Assembly: GCA_963457665.1 (NCBI GenBank)
Contig: OY735207.1
Span: 51,105,015-51,169,014 of the forward strand
DNA: 64,000 nt
Direction: 5' to 3'
Source of the DNA: Thysanoteuthis rhombus
Taxonomy: Eukaryota > Mollusca > Cephalopoda > Oegopsida > Thysanoteuthidae
Shown here: one piece after another, positions 54,760 to 64,000 of the stretch
How the letters are laid out: each line of letters starts with the position of its first letter
How positions within the stretch are numbered: the first letter of the stretch is position 1
The notes under the pieces: model-generated
The model's input: the letters and a program-made list of their open reading frames with translations, nothing else
Told to the model about the DNA's origin: nothing
Databases searched by the model: none
Translations under genes and position numbers: made by a program

Positions 54760-55016
54760 AAAGTCTGATACCACCACAAGAAAGATTTTAGATGTCAGGT
54801 TTCTCTGGGTGCCATGAGTGCTACTAACTGTAGACGGGAACTTTTTGTGGGGATTGAGTTTGGAAAAGGTGTGTGTATGCGTTTTAGTGATTGGTTATCT
54901 TTTAAATTTGATGTTTTTTATGTCTTGTCTTCTGTGATTAGTTATGATCCGCACGAATAAACAAGAAAAATATCAAACAGTCAAACATTTAGAAAGGCCA
55001 CGTTTCAATTCAAGTA
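54760..55016. other. unassigned sequence after the LTR
   Basis: This would be the leader of the LTR element if it continued, but no gag-like frame is found before the next element begins at 55017. Confidence 0.3.
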
Positions 55017-55812
55017 CAGGGGAACTTCACTAATCCGGCTATCTGTAATCCAGTACCTTCATGAATTCGGCACTGATTTCAAATTTCCCGGGTCTCTCTA
55101 ATTTCAAATTTCACGGGGCATTGCACAAATCAGGTGCACATTGTTTTAGTTGCTCAAGATCCATTCATCCGCTGACACGCTCTTGTAAACACAGGCAAGC
55201 GATTCCTGCTTGTTTCTCAGCATTTATTATTGTTCTTATTTAACCCAGTGATTAAAGAAAGTGCATCCCGTGCCGTGAAGCGAAAACACCACACGTTATC
55301 GATTGAAGATAAGATTGAACTCTTGAAAAAAAACTGGACATTGTTATATCGATGGAGAGCGTGTGTAAGTGTTACAACACTGGTTCTTCAACTGTGTACG
55401 ATATAAAGAAATAGGAAAAAAAAAAACGGCTATATTTTTTACCTGTAGGGGCTAAAAAACAGGAATGTATGTGTGTGTATGTATGTGTGTGTGCGTGTGT
55501 GTGTGTGAGAGAGAGGGGGGGTGGAGAGAATACAAGACGGGAGAAGCTCGGAATTATAAAACGTGCTGATGAAGCGTTTATGCTTCGGGTAAGCAAAGGT
55601 GTTGAACCGTCTGAAGATATGGTATGTGAACAAGCGTGATTGATGAAGCACTAGGATTAGATTTAATGTTAGTATTCCCTGATGATTTAATTTTTACTGA
55701 TTTACGTGATAATTTATGAGCTATTGTTCAGAGGTAATCTTTCTGTGATCCAGCATTTTCACTAATTCGGCATTCCCCGGCTCTAAATAGTGCCGGATTA
55801 GTGAAGGTTTGT
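55017..55812 (+). mobile_element. pogo/Tigger-like DNA transposon remnant
   Basis: Left end CAGGGGAACTTCACTAATCC followed by GGC, preceded by TA (55015-55016); right end in reverse complement AAACCTTCACTAATCCGGCA. Subterminal CACTAATTCGGCA/GAATTCGGCACTG motifs are repeated inside both ends. The interior carries the start of a CENP-B-type transposase (separate entry) and a TG microsatellite (55466-55507) that expanded within it. Full elements of this group are 2-3 kb, so most of the transposase is gone. The outermost bases of the right end are degraded. Confidence 0.8.
55255..55645 (+). pseudogene. pogo/Tigger/Jerky transposase N-terminus, broken
   Basis: From 55255 reads KESASRAVKRKHHTLSIEDK followed by IELLKK, then, after a one-base shift in the A run near 55327-55332, LDIVISMESVCKCYNTGSST followed by VYDIKK. 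This is the CENP-B/pipsqueak helix-turn-helix at the N-terminus of pogo-superfamily transposases, which binds the element's inverted ends. A later short piece, DEAFMLRVSKGVEPSEDMVC followed by EQA (about 55569-55637), corresponds to the second DNA-binding domain region. The DDE catalytic domain is absent. A TG microsatellite separates the two pieces. Confidence 0.8.
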
Positions 55813-56142
55813 TTTGCTTTAGTCTTTCATTTCTGATGTCTGTAATTATAAGAAAAAAAATTCTCAATGAGAAATAAATTAATCACTTAAAAACAGTAAA
55901 CAAGATACATCACGAGAAATTTCTTTTTTCGAGAGTGACTGATGATATATAATGAGTACTTTGAAGTGGACTAAGATATCATTGCCCTAGGTCGGCTCTT
56001 TTTTGTTGTTAAAAATTTAATGGCATCATATTTTCAGAACAGACCTCGCTTACTATATATAGAATAGATGAATGCCCCTGAAAAATGAAATATTATTGAT
56101 CCATTCTCAACGGGGATGCATAAATTTCACATGATTCTAGAC

Positions 56143-56355
56143 CAGTGGTACTCAAAACCTCAGGTCACATTCCTCCCCTTGTCATCCCAGGTTTCCTCGA
56201 CTCCCCATCCATTTCGAATTGTGATCTAATATTGTTCTCGCCATCATACTTAACATCATACATTCGTCTCGTAACTGAAATTTCCCTCTGATTCATCCCC
56301 TGGCAAAAATTCCTCCCCCCTGGGAGCCTAGTGACCCCCAGTTTGAGAACCACTG
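56143..56355. mobile_element. 213-bp hAT-like miniature element with target duplication
   Basis: Left end CAGTGGTACTCAAAACCTCA followed by GGTCAC; right end in reverse complement CAGTGGTTCTCAAACTGGGG followed by GTCAC. Flanks TTCTAGAC (56135-56142) and CTCTAGTC (56356-56363) agree at 6 of 8 positions, fitting an aged 8-bp duplication. The inside is C/T-rich on the plus strand with repeated CCTCCCC words. Confidence 0.8.
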
Positions 56356-56653
56356 CTCTAGTCAAATGAAAATGTTTACTGAGAGAAAGTGCATTACGTC
56401 CTTCACCTGGCAATAAACAAATATAAACGTCGATATCATTGACTGAGGGAACTTCCTTCTCTTGGTGAATGGTAAGAAGAGGAAATAGGTTATTCCAGTT
56501 ATCATTCAATCTTTCTCATGATACAGAAAGAGAAGCAGTTTTAGTGACTTCCGTGAAGTAGCAGTACAACCCGTGTTTTCACTGTGACAACAACGAGCAG
56601 TGGTTTTCACTGGTGCATTCTCTTCCTTAACTTACTCTCTGTCTCACAGTCTA

Positions 56654-56948
56654 CAGGGGCGTAGCTAGAGATTTGGGGTCCCAGGGGGGAGGGGGGCAGC
56701 ACTCAAGTGAGATTTGATGAAAAAGGAAAATTTGCAATAAAGAGACATGCGCTACCACTCAGTTGATAGAAAACAATTCCAAAGGCCGAATTATTTATGC
56801 AGTCCATGTACGCACATCTTTGTTATTGTATGATATCACATCAATAGAAACACAGTCGGTGGACTACTATTGATAAAGCTATCGGGGGCCCAGGGGGGAG
56901 GGCGTTCCCAAATAGCCCCCTCCACCCCATTCCTCAGCTACGCCTCTG
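56654..56948. mobile_element. 295-bp miniature element with CAGGGGCGTAGCT ends
   Basis: Perfectly positioned inverted ends: CAGGGGCGTAGCTAGAG and, in reverse complement, CAGAGGCGTAGCTGAGG. A GGGGTCCCAGGGGG block near the left end pairs with CCCAGGGGGGAGGGCG-type sequence near the right. TA precedes the left end; the right flank is TT, so the duplication is unclear. Same family as 46.690-46.884 kb. Confidence 0.75.
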
Positions 56949-56967
56949 TTTCTGTCTCTGTCACGGC

Positions 56968-57092
56968 GTCTGTATATCGCTCTAAATCATGTTAGATACA
57001 CTGGTTCTCGTAAGATCACCTAAGTTAAGCGACGTCGAGCCTGGTTAGTACCTAGATGGGTGAACGCTGGAGAATACAAGGTGTCGTAAGCT
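56968..57092 (+). rRNA. 5S rRNA-like sequence (pseudogene or 5S-derived retroelement)
   Basis: Reads as a diverged 5S rRNA: ATCATGTTAGATACACTGGT, TCTCGTAAGATCACCTAAGT, TAAGCGACGTCGAGCCTGGT, TAGTACCTAGATGGGTGAAC, GCTGGAGAATACAAGGTGTC, GTAAGCT. The internal promoter region (AAGTTAAGC, GATGGGTGA) is still recognisable. The 5' start is changed (GTCTGTATATCGCTC) and several helix positions are substituted, so I do not expect a functional rRNA. It starts 20 bp after a miniature DNA element. It may be a dispersed pseudogene or the head of a SINE3-type (5S-derived) retroposon, but I see no tail. Confidence 0.75.
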
Positions 57093-57445
57093 GCTGGTGA
57101 TCGTGCAGAGTGACTTTCGTGACGATCCTGTTGATCCTTCTCAGAGGTGACCAATCTGTACACTCAATAACGTCATAGACCCCTGCCCCCCTGAACCCCT
57201 CTGACTGGCCTGACTGCGTTATTAGAGCGACAATATATGAAAGAAAAATCCCTGTCCCCCTCTCTATCTCAGTACACTCAATCTCAGAAATTACAAGGGT
57301 TATTTTTCTGTAAATTTTACATATACATGGATAGATCAATAAATCCATACCCTGGCACAGTTATCAGCTGAATTTCGATCAGGAATTGTCTCTGTATAAT
57401 GTTTGATCTTTATGATTAATATTCAACACTGAAGCAAGTGTGGGA
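57093..57445. other. unassigned sequence downstream of the 5S-like segment
   Basis: If the 5S-like segment heads a SINE, this would be its body, but nothing here recurs in the window. The minus-strand open frame 57052-57348 covers the 5S-like segment and has no motif. Confidence 0.3.
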
Positions 57446-57830
57446 GGTGTGGAGTGGCGTAACGGTTACCGGCACGGAAAACGCAATCAGTGGATCGAGT
57501 TTCTGCTTAGGCTGCTTATACTCCATTTGCACTATTGCCCTTGGTAAAGGTACAAATCCATATCTCCCCCTAGTTATGGACTAATAGTAGGTCAGTTGGA
57601 GCTCTTTAACCCCGTGAGGCAGTCCATCAGAGAGAAGGTTACTCTGATAGAAAATGGCCTTGTGCCATACAAAGCTAAGCTTAGTAGATATCAATGCTTT
57701 TAAGAAGATAATGGTTTAATGCTGATTCATCTCTTCTTCCCCTACCTATGGATAAATAGCAGACTGGGCTCTCTAGTCTGGGTTGGCAACCAGTCTCGGA
57801 AATTATTAATTGATTCTATACCAGAGAGTG
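57446..57830 (+). mobile_element. SINE-A copy plus an adjoining repeat D/SINE-A tail
   Basis: Head GGAGGTGTGGAGTGGCGTAA followed by CGGTTACCGGCACGG (A box) and CAGTGGATCGAGTTTCTGC (weak B box). Body GCCCTTGGTAAAGGTACAAA, CCTAGTTATGGACTAATAGT, AGGCAGTCCATCAGAG. A D-type GCCTTGTGCCATACAAAGCT and TAGATATCAATGC follow, then a second A-type 3' part (CTACCTATGGATAAATAGCA, GGTTGGCAACCAGTCTCGG). The order shows that SINE-A and repeat D bodies share parts. Confidence 0.7.
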
Positions 57831-58352
57831 GGGCCAATGCAAGACTTAGATTCATAAACCACTTGAAACCACTTGCAATTGACAGTAGGACTCTTCAATG
57901 AATAGCATAAAATTTAGTGGAACCTTTCTGTGAATTTGATAGAAAAAATCTAAAAAAATCACCAAGTGATCAAAGGGAAATGATTTTAATCAGAAGTTAT
58001 TCCCCCTGAAATTGACATTCTGTTTTCTTAGTATGAATTTAAGAGCCAAGGTGGTTAGGTTCCAACTTTGAAATCCTCCAGGTAGCTCCTGCAGCCAAGC
58101 TGATGCCAAATGTATACCCCTGATTTCCTTTGAACTACTGCATCCATGAGGCTGAGAGGGGGATCCTGTTGACTGGGCATCCCAGAATCTCCATACACTT
58201 TGCCCTGGTTTGGGCCTTGACAAGGTCACTTTAATGTTGTTCCATAGTCTATGGTCACAGAAGGAGACCTTGTTCTGCTTCAAACAAAGCCAAAGCATCT
58301 AGTGTAAGCTTGGAAGTTCAAGTAATTGTTCTACTAATTGCAAGACAGATTT
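57831..58352. other. unassigned; moderately GC-richer patch
   Basis: The segment 58060-58300 is less AT-rich and stays open on the minus strand (57990-58298, 102 codons), with no recognisable protein motif. I cannot say whether it is a repeat body or an old exon. Confidence 0.3.
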
Positions 58353-58353
58353 C

Positions 58354-58416
58354 GGATCACTTCAACATCCTCCCCACTACATTGGTTTAGGGAGAAGGAG
58401 GATATTAAAGTGATCC
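58354..58416. repeat. 20-bp stem hairpin
   Basis: GGATCACTTCAACATCCTCC (58354-58373) and GGAGGATATTAAAGTGATCC (58397-58416) are inverted with two mismatches, separated by 23 bases. It lies just before a tandem repeat array. Confidence 0.7.
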
Positions 58417-58429
58417 CTCTTAGGGGGAT

Positions 58430-58580
58430 GCCATATATTTTTGTGAGGATTCCAAGATGTGTTACAAATCCAAATTTCTAGTGCCATACACATTTTTATG
58501 GAGATTCCCAAATGTGTTACACACCTAAGTTTATGAAGCCATACACATTTTTTGTGAGGAATCCCATGTATCATGTACAC
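58430..58580. repeat. 54-bp tandem repeat, 2.7 copies
   Basis: Units start GCCATATATTTTTGTGAGGA (58430), GCCATACACATTTTTATGGA (58483) and GCCATACACATTTTTTGTGA (58538). Each continues TTCC(C/A)A(A/G)ATGTGTTACA. Unit length is 53-55 bp. Confidence 0.8.
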
Positions 58581-58658
58581 TCTAATACCTGGAAAAATGA
58601 AAAAAATCTTTGAAGTAATCCCACCTGATTGAATGTAGATCTAATCAATGTTCCTAGT

Positions 58659-58843
58659 CAGATGTGATCCCAAGGTTTCCTCAATTCCTAACCATTTTGG
58701 ATTGTCTTCTAGTAATTTTCTCATCATTATTCTTTCCATTAAATATTTTTCCGCTGGTTAAAATCCCTCGACTGGCTAAAATTCCCTCTCTTAGAAAATT
58801 CCCTCCCTGGGAGCCAAGTTCCTCATGATTGAGAATCACTGTT
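58659..58843. mobile_element. hAT-like miniature element, left end lost
   Basis: GTGATCCCAAGGTTTCCTCA, CCATTTTGGATTGTCTTC, CCCTCCCTGGGAGCCAAG and right end ATGATTGAGAATCACTG match the 56.143-56.355 kb element in the same order (GGTTTCCTCGAC, CCATTTCGAATTGTGATC, CCCCCCTGGGAGCCTAG, GTTTGAGAACCACTG). The left CAGTGG terminus is not recognisable. Confidence 0.65.
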
Positions 58844-59384
58844 TTCGATTAAGAAGTTACCAAACCTTAAAATCAGTCATTTTATATTAGAAATTTCCAA
58901 AGGCAAATTTTACTGTAATTCAGCAAATGTCCATCATTACATAACTCAAGAATGGCTAGAGCTATCATCACCAAATTTTCTGTGGTTACTGATGGGACCC
59001 CAGAGTATGATTTTAGTATATGAGCTTTTGGAAATTTTGAGAAATTCTGAAAAATTTAATAAAAATTGTCGAACTTCTCTCCTGAACATGAGATCATGAT
59101 TCCAGGAAGTAAATTTCACCAAAGATTGCTAAGTACTTAGATCTCAAGATTTCCATATTTAAGAAAAATCAAATAAAAATCTAGATTTAAATAAAATGTT
59201 GATGCTTAAAATCTTTAGATTAAATATGATTCAGGAGTTCTCAATAGTTATGATTTTCAAATTAGGCATGAGTCAATGAATGTATAATTCAAATCCATGA
59301 TCTCTTATTGATATCAAAGGTCCCACTTAGACAAAAACTAGCAGCAGAAGGCCTAGTTTTTAATAACGTAAAGTTTTTTTAGAG
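58844..59384. other. unassigned AT-rich sequence
   Basis: Nothing recurrent or coding recognised. It resembles a decayed repeat body, with several GAAATTTTGAGAAATTC-like phrases. Confidence 0.35.
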
Positions 59385-59665
59385 CGGCACTTTTTTTTTC
59401 TATGCCACTCCCTACCACTTCCTGCCACATGATAATGAAATATTACGATACAAAAATTATCCCTGCCTCTTCTCTATTAGATATTTTGATGTGAAAATCC
59501 ATCTCTGCCACACACAAAATATATACACTTTTTATTCCAATAATGTGTGACAGGGTGAGATTTTGCATCAAAATATTTGATAAGGAAGTGGCAGGAATAG
59601 TTTTTGTATTCCAGTATTTCATCATGTATGGCAGGGAAGAGCAGGGAGTTATTTTTTTTATAACA
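59385..59665. mobile_element. 280-bp palindromic miniature element
   Basis: Left arm CCACTCCCTACCACTTCCTG, CCACATGATAATGAAATATT, ACAAAAATTATCCCTGCC, TATTTTGATGTGAAAATCC, TCTGCCACAC. Right arm in reverse complement AACTCCCTGCTCTTCCCTGC, CATACATGATGAAATACTGG, ACAAAAACTATTCCTGCC, TATTTTGATGCAAAATCTC, CCTGTCACAC. The arms are about 105 bp with only a 30-bp centre, so one strand could fold into an almost continuous hairpin. Confidence 0.8.
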
Positions 59666-59887
59666 ATACCTGTCCTGAGATTTTGATTTGAGCCAACAAG
59701 TTGATCAGCCTTTCTACTTTGAGAGCCCTGTCATCTGCACTGTTGAAATAAAAGCAACATTACAGTTTGAACAACATGGAACTATGTACAACAGTTAATG
59801 CATGGCTGCAAGCAGTTGATTCAGAGAGACGAAGAGATCAATGATTTCTTTGTTCGCTTTCAATCAGCAGGAATCACAAAAATAGTA

Positions 59888-60215
59888 ACACTTGTTCGAA
59901 ATAGTAGCAGAAGTAGAGCAAGTTGTAGTAGTAGTTGCACTAGTGTTAGTTGTGATAGAAGCATTAGCTTATGGGAACTCTTTGGTTAAGTGGGTGCAGA
60001 GGGCTTGTTTTGCCCTGAAAAATCACACTGATTTACCTGAAATTCTATACTGTTTTGCCCCAATTTTTGGGGGGGGCCATATGACCCTCCTGTCTACCCC
60101 CTGGCTATCATACCCATGGACAGATGTAGCAGTGGTGCTCATCATGATGGTAGTAGTACTAATGTTCATTGTGACAGAGGTAGCACTAATGCTTGTTGTG
60201 ATGGTCTTTGCTTCA
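59888..60215 (+). repeat. diverged direct repeat of a GTAGTAGT-rich block
   Basis: 59890-59975 (AGTAGTAGTTGCACTAGTGT, TAGTTGTGATAGAAGCATTA) and 60122-60212 (TAGTAGTACTAATGTTCATT, GTGACAGAGGTAGCACTAAT, GCTTGTTGTGATGG) are two copies of a trinucleotide-derived block. Open frames on both strands here reflect the triplet periodicity. Confidence 0.55.
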
Positions 60216-60291
60216 ATATCGTACTGACATATTGAAGGGAGTTCCATTGATAGACTATCACTCACATTGTATTGATAGCTATTCTTACTGC

Positions 60292-60525
60292 TGTTGAGGA
60301 AGCCGTTTACTATAATCACAGACAATGTTTTCAAATGGTTATTGTCATCAAATTCAGTCATTTTCTAACAATGAAAATGAATAAGAAATTTCATACTAAT
60401 TTTTTTTATAATTTTGAGATAGAACGTAAGATTTGACTCATTTACTAAATCCTAGCTGTGATTCCAGAAGTTACATAAACAACTACTTGTATAATGATAC
60501 CCAGCATTACAGCTGGAAATGAGAA

Positions 60526-60613
<88 letters not shown>

Positions 60614-61010
60614 GTATGCACACACACAGAGGAAGTGGTTTATTATAATCATAGATGATGTTATCAAACAGTAATTGCTATCACAATCCAATCATTCCTA
60701 AACATTTTATCTAAAATGAATTAAAAATTGTAATAAAAAGAATTTTTTGTACATTTCATATTAAACTACTTAGATAATTAACTGTGTGATTTTTTCTGTT
60801 TTTTTTCTCTGTCTGTAGCAATGCACTCTTCCACTTGAAGTTAACACTTTTGCAGATAAAAATATCTACCCACTATTCAAAAATTAAAATCTCTAAATAC
60901 AGCTCATTCATCTTAATAATAAATAATGTTATCAAACGATTATTGTTATCAAAATAAGTCAGTCCTGAACACTTTATTTAATATTAATTACAAATTTTGA
61001 TTACTTAAAA
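60292..61010 (+). repeat. three direct copies of an AT-rich 110-bp block, with a (TA)n microsatellite
   Basis: Copies at 60292-60400, 60632-60740 and 60900-61010, each ordered as a TAATAATCANAGAN-like start, ATGTTATCAAACGATTATTG, TATCA(C/A)AAT, a CAGTCCTGAACA-like phrase and a TTTAATATTAATT-like end. A TA run of about 100 bp (60529-60615) lies between copies 1 and 2, followed by a CACACACA stretch. Confidence 0.65.
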
Positions 61011-61138
61011 AAATGGATTTTATATTCATTTTTATTTTTAATGAATGATTGTTTACAATAGTGAATTCAAGAACATAGCAATGAATTTTCATCAATGAAT
61101 GTAAATTGTTCCAATTTTTACATCTTTGGCTCAATATT

Positions 61139-61300
61139 ATGAGCTGGTTATCATTATCTAAAAGACCCTGTCCCACAGTGATCATGATAATTGACTTCCC
61201 CTACATATCCTTTACCTAATGTTATCGGTCGGTTATTATTACCGAAAAGACCCTGTGCCAAAGTGATCACAATAAGTGGCTTCCTCTATACTACTATTAT
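61139..61300 (+). repeat. tandem duplication of a 95-bp unit
   Basis: GGTTATCATTATCTAAAAGA, CCCTGTCCCACAGTGATCAT, AATTGACTTCCCCTA is followed by GGTTATTATTACCGAAAAGA, CCCTGTGCCAAAGTGATCAC, AAGTGGCTTCCTCTA. Confidence 0.75.
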
Positions 61301-61420
61301 TTAGTGGTTGTGTGGTTAATCTGCAAGAAATGACATCTTTTTTTTTTCATATACCTGTCAGGTTAGTCTAGCACTTTCCATTCTAATATGAGATACATTT
61401 GTTTCAACTGTCAAACGATA

Positions 61421-61785
61421 ACAGGTCTGGTTAGTTACTCAATAGAAACCATCACATTACTAATGTCCTTTTTTATGGCTGCATGCTGTGTTGTGGTTGA
61501 TCGACTTAAAAAAAATTGGAAAAGGGGTGATCAATAAATAGAAAAATTGAATTTTAAAAAAACAAGCGTTGAGTTACCAATTTAGCATAAAGTTAGGTTG
61601 TAAATTGAGCCTCCATTATAGACCTACTTTTGGGGGGTTATTTTCAAAAAGCAAAAAAAAAACCCCAAACTTTTTCAAGCCACAATAATGGGCAAATGTT
61701 CAAGTCAACTGGGAAATCGGAGAAATCTATTCTTACAGTTTTGGTGACAGTTTTGGTTGACGGTTTCCAATAATTGTTTGATTGA
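61421..61785 (+). repeat. Repeat R, copy 9
   Basis: Left end CAGGTCTGGTTAGTTACTCA followed by ATAGAAACC, then GCATGCTGTGTTGTGGTTGA, AGGGGTGATCAATAAATAG, a shortened middle, and right end GTTTTGGTTGACGGTTTCCA. It is about 60 bp shorter than the full copies. Confidence 0.85.
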
Positions 61786-62594
61786 GAGAATATTTTGATA
61801 ACAAAGTTGGATTAATAAGCCTGATTCATAGGGTGGCATAACTTGCACCACTGGTTGAACTTAGTTAACTAATTGTGTTTATGGACATGATTAGTTTAAT
61901 CAAGTTCAATTGTATGTGACAATTTTAATGATTCTAAAATTTTGTACCACTGAAAGACTATTCAGTTTGATTTTTCCTCGAAAACAAAAGAATTCTCTTG
62001 GCCCTGCCAATACTATATGTTTTTACCTCCCATGTGCCTATCCCATCCCTACAATAAATCTTTCTCAAATGACTCCCCTCTGCTTATTAGATTGTGACAG
62101 ACCCCCTCCTATGCCCCCACCAATTCCCTGATAACAAAAAATTAGCCTGTATATATCCCAAAACTCATACCATATAGCCTCAGATGTCTCTGAAAGTGGA
62201 TAAATTTCACAATTTCTCTTGTGAAGGTAGGCCACCCTGCATTCTTTCACGTCCCTCATAGTGAAAGTGAAAGTGAAAGTTATTCTAAAAAACATGCTGA
62301 CAGATATTAGTGATTACATGGACATCTTTTTGTATTTTGAGCACCAAATATTTAATCAATAGTTCTATCCTTAGGTATAGCAATAACAAAGCAATGGTAT
62401 TTTCCTAGGAAATTCATCATCTATTTCATCAAATGAAACTTTTGGTATTTACTGGGATAGAGCTGATGTCTGTGACTGAAGAAGGAGGTGCAGGGGTACA
62501 ATTCAAAATTGCTTCCCAGAATCCAATGGAAGGGCATTCCCAAAAGCTTAATCAATAATTGTATATCATTATATGATAGCAAATCTCACCAAAT
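61786..62594. other. unassigned sequence
   Basis: Three GTGAAA units (62262-62280) are the only simple repeat. No element ends, RNA or coding sequence recognised. Confidence 0.35.
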
Positions 62595-62760
62595 CAGTGG
62601 TTTCCAATCTTTTTGTTACCAGCAACCTTTTTCATTTAAATGGATTTTCATATTGACCCCAGGCTTTCGAAAGGTCTACCTACTTGACATACCTATGGAT
62701 CCTCAGTAATACCTTTGTGGACCCACAATGGTCCATGGCCACCACATTGGGAACCACCAC
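62595..62760. mobile_element. hAT-like miniature element
   Basis: Left end CAGTGGTTTCCAATCTTTTT; right end in reverse complement GTGGTGGTTCCCAATGTGGT. ACCAGCAACC and GACCCCAGGC lie inside the left half, and GTGGACCCACAATGG near the right. The target duplication is not clear. Confidence 0.55.
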
Positions 62761-64000
62761 CCCAAGTGTTGGAGTAAGAGGGGTTTCAAGAAGCCAAGGC
62801 CCCTGGGCTCCCCCATATCCTCAGCTGCATCTCTTGTCTTAATGTAATTGGTTTTCCTCGAAGTTAGTATGGGATACTTGATTTTTTGAAGTGACAGTTG
62901 ATGATGTAGAAGATTTGACTATCTTGAAAGAAAAGTGAAAGATGTAGTCATGGGTGTCAGCTGCCACTTTTCCAGGGGAGATGGAAAAAAGGATATTTTC
63001 AGGGTGTGTGTGTGGGGTGCAGAAGCATATATTTCCAGGGATACATTCAGAACATAGTGGCAACCCTGTTACACGATAGACATTTCAGCCACCTATAGAG
63101 AGGATGCTGTATTTGCCACCATTTGGATTGTAAGCAAGTACAAACCATTCTATGATCCAGGTAGTGCACTTGACCATTGATGGAGATACATAAAAAATGA
63201 CCCAAGGTCAACACAGTGGAGCAAATAATAATACAGTCTTTTTATACGGCAACATTTAGCTAAAACAATAGTACTGCACCATTATCCTTTATTGATTATA
63301 AGGTTCAAACCTTCGAAACCCTTTGGCTTCAGTGAGAATCCAGAGAATAGATGAAAATGATGCCCTTTGATGCAGTTTCAATTTGAGTTTTTTGTTGAAG
63401 TTTTTTTGAAGGGTAGATCATTTGATGATTGATACGTTTTAGAAGCAATTTTGAGTGAACTTAGATCTTGAGTAGACGACCATCTTGGGTTCTAGTGAGG
63501 TTTTGAAGGATAAAAAAAATCTTGCTGATGTTCAGAGATCTGGTCACATGACTATTTTTCAGGGTTTTCATTGGATGAATCTTAGAGAATCCAACCAATC
63601 AACCAAGGCCACATCAGTAGTAGAAGCTGGTTACATCTTTTTTTAAGGTGTGGTTAGTGCTGATAAAGGATGTATAATTAATTAACTAGGATATGAAATT
63701 CCAACACCTTGATTATTGAATTTATGTATGAAAAGGTTACTTTGTCAAAATAAATTAGCAGAAATATTTATCTTAGGTAAGATCCCGAGCCCCGTTCAAT
63801 TTAATCTTATGACATCTCAATGAATATTAATTAACTCTAATGATGGGAGAAAATAGTATTTGTATCAGATTTTTCTCCTTTTAGGACAATACCACAAACC
63901 TACTTTATGCAATCTAATCTATCTAATGACAATCTTGTCCAAGACCAATCAATGTAAGCTTGTTAGTTGTTTCAAGTTTAATACAAAATGAATATATAAG
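62761..64000. other. unassigned sequence to the window end
   Basis: GC-richer to about 63060, then AT-rich. No repeat shared with the rest of the window, no RNA and no coding sequence recognised on either strand. Confidence 0.35.

Noticed and set aside
1-64000. A host gene spanning the window as exons in long introns
   Set aside because: No frame outside mobile elements shows a recognisable protein family, so I cannot support any exon. The window could still be a large intron or intergenic DNA; transcript mapping would decide.

Overview
This window is animal nuclear DNA with no intact protein-coding gene that I can defend. It is AT-rich and full of long AC/AT microsatellites. It also holds non-LTR retrotransposon 3' ends with GAT-type tails, several tRNA-derived SINE families, an LTR with a tRNA-Trp-type primer site, and many short non-autonomous DNA transposons with inverted ends. 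The repeat style fits a large, repeat-rich marine invertebrate genome. A lophotrochozoan such as a mollusc is my best guess, but it is an inference from repeat style only.

Layout. 0-9 kb: a LINE 3' end at the very start, SINE-A and SINE-B copies, a 33-bp minisatellite that stays open as an 11-residue repeat, and a CR1-like reverse-transcriptase relic at 7.1-7.7 kb. 9.2-11.25 kb: about 2 kb of AC/AT microsatellite, interrupted by a tRNA-like sequence between two 90-bp inverted arms. 11.7-16.1 kb: three SINE-C copies in the same orientation, a hAT-like element carrying a nested SINE-B oligomer, and a 1.45-kb fold-back element bounded by TA. 16-28 kb: copies of repeat P (one split by a LINE insertion), SINE-A, a LINE linker-region relic, and the densest run of the 420-bp repeat R. 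28-35 kb: mostly unassigned AT-rich DNA with two more LINE 3' relics. 35-50 kb: one palindromic element after another. 50-53 kb: a 0.5-kb polypyrimidine tract, then a cluster of P copies and microsatellites. 53-64 kb: the LTR, a pogo/Tigger-like element with a decayed CENP-B-type helix-turn-helix, hAT-like miniature elements, a 5S rRNA-like sequence, local tandem duplications and one more R copy.

Nothing here works together as a pathway. What unites the window is mobile-element turnover: autonomous families survive only as broken pieces (six RTE-like or related LINE relics, one CR1-like LINE, one pogo-like transposase start), while short non-autonomous passengers dominate. The candidates for something undescribed are repeat R (nine copies, no family recognised), the long-inverted-repeat elements at 14.7-16.1 and 47.0-48.0 kb, and the tRNA-in-hairpin unit at 10.7-11.0 kb. 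Family names SINE-A, -B, -C and repeats R, P, D are local labels used only here. Boundaries were read by eye and may be off by tens of bases.
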